Of a stretch of DNA of 5,614 nucleotides, positions 5,500 to 5,614 are shown in pieces (position 1 is the stretch's first letter; the number at the start of each line of letters is the position of its first letter). The position numbers were made by a program, and so were the translations under genes. Under the pieces are notes generated by a model that was given only the letters and a program-made list of their open reading frames with translations, did not search any database and was not told where the DNA came from. This DNA comes from Dehalococcoidia bacterium (lineage in GTDB: Bacteria; Chloroflexota; Dehalococcoidia; JACPQF01): positions 1-5,614 of the forward strand of contig JAUSEJ010000708.1 of the NCBI GenBank assembly GCA_030650265.1. The letters run 5' to 3'.

Positions 5500-5614
5500 C
5501 TGACTACTAGATCACTACTGAGTTTAAGCCAGGAGGGCGGCATTTGTTGAGTTATATATCCTGACTGAACTCGAGGCCGTGTTCGGGATGTCGTTTGGTT
5601 CAGTAATATCAATG

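Overview
The window (about 54% GC by eye) carries seven supportable protein genes in two divergent blocks and reads as a compact regulated redox locus. The organism is probably a free-living bacterium of the Chloroflexota or a similar lineage. This is an inference from the gene combination (PepSY protein, small membrane protein, ApbE, ferric-reductase-like heme protein, OmpR-type two-component pair) and from the protein style. No phylogenetic marker is present.

Left block, minus strand, read right to left: a membrane-anchored coiled-coil PepSY protein (2461-2997), a small single-pass membrane protein with a Pro/Ser/Thr-rich tail (2025-2396), an ApbE FAD:protein FMN transferase (1004-2014), and a six-helix ferric-reductase-like heme membrane protein (293-1000). 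Intergenic gaps are 64, 10 and 3 bases, so this is almost certainly one operon. No gene can be supported in 1-292.

Centre: a 155-bp divergent control region (2998-3152). It holds a strong extended -10 promoter for the rightward genes, and two CCAATCT direct repeats 11 bp apart lying where the -35 box would be, as expected for an OmpR-family activator site.

Right block, plus strand: an OmpR-family response regulator (3153-3836) overlaps by 8 bases a HAMP-less sensor histidine kinase (3829-5205) whose external sensor domain has a very acidic stretch. Beyond the kinase is a separate transcription unit. A 9-bp tandem repeat abuts a near-consensus promoter (TTGACA, 18 bp, AATAAT). A 16-bp perfect palindrome follows directly and contains the ATG of a 62-codon unrecognised ORF (5311-5499). 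The predicted transcription start coincides with that ATG, so the mRNA is probably leaderless.

Working model (inference): the kinase senses an external signal, possibly cations or the state of the PepSY partner. The regulator controls its own promoter and the divergent operon. The operon makes a membrane heme electron carrier and an enzyme that attaches FMN covalently to an extracytoplasmic protein. No FMN-binding-domain protein or classical flavinylation motif is visible in the window, so the ApbE target is either encoded elsewhere or non-canonical.
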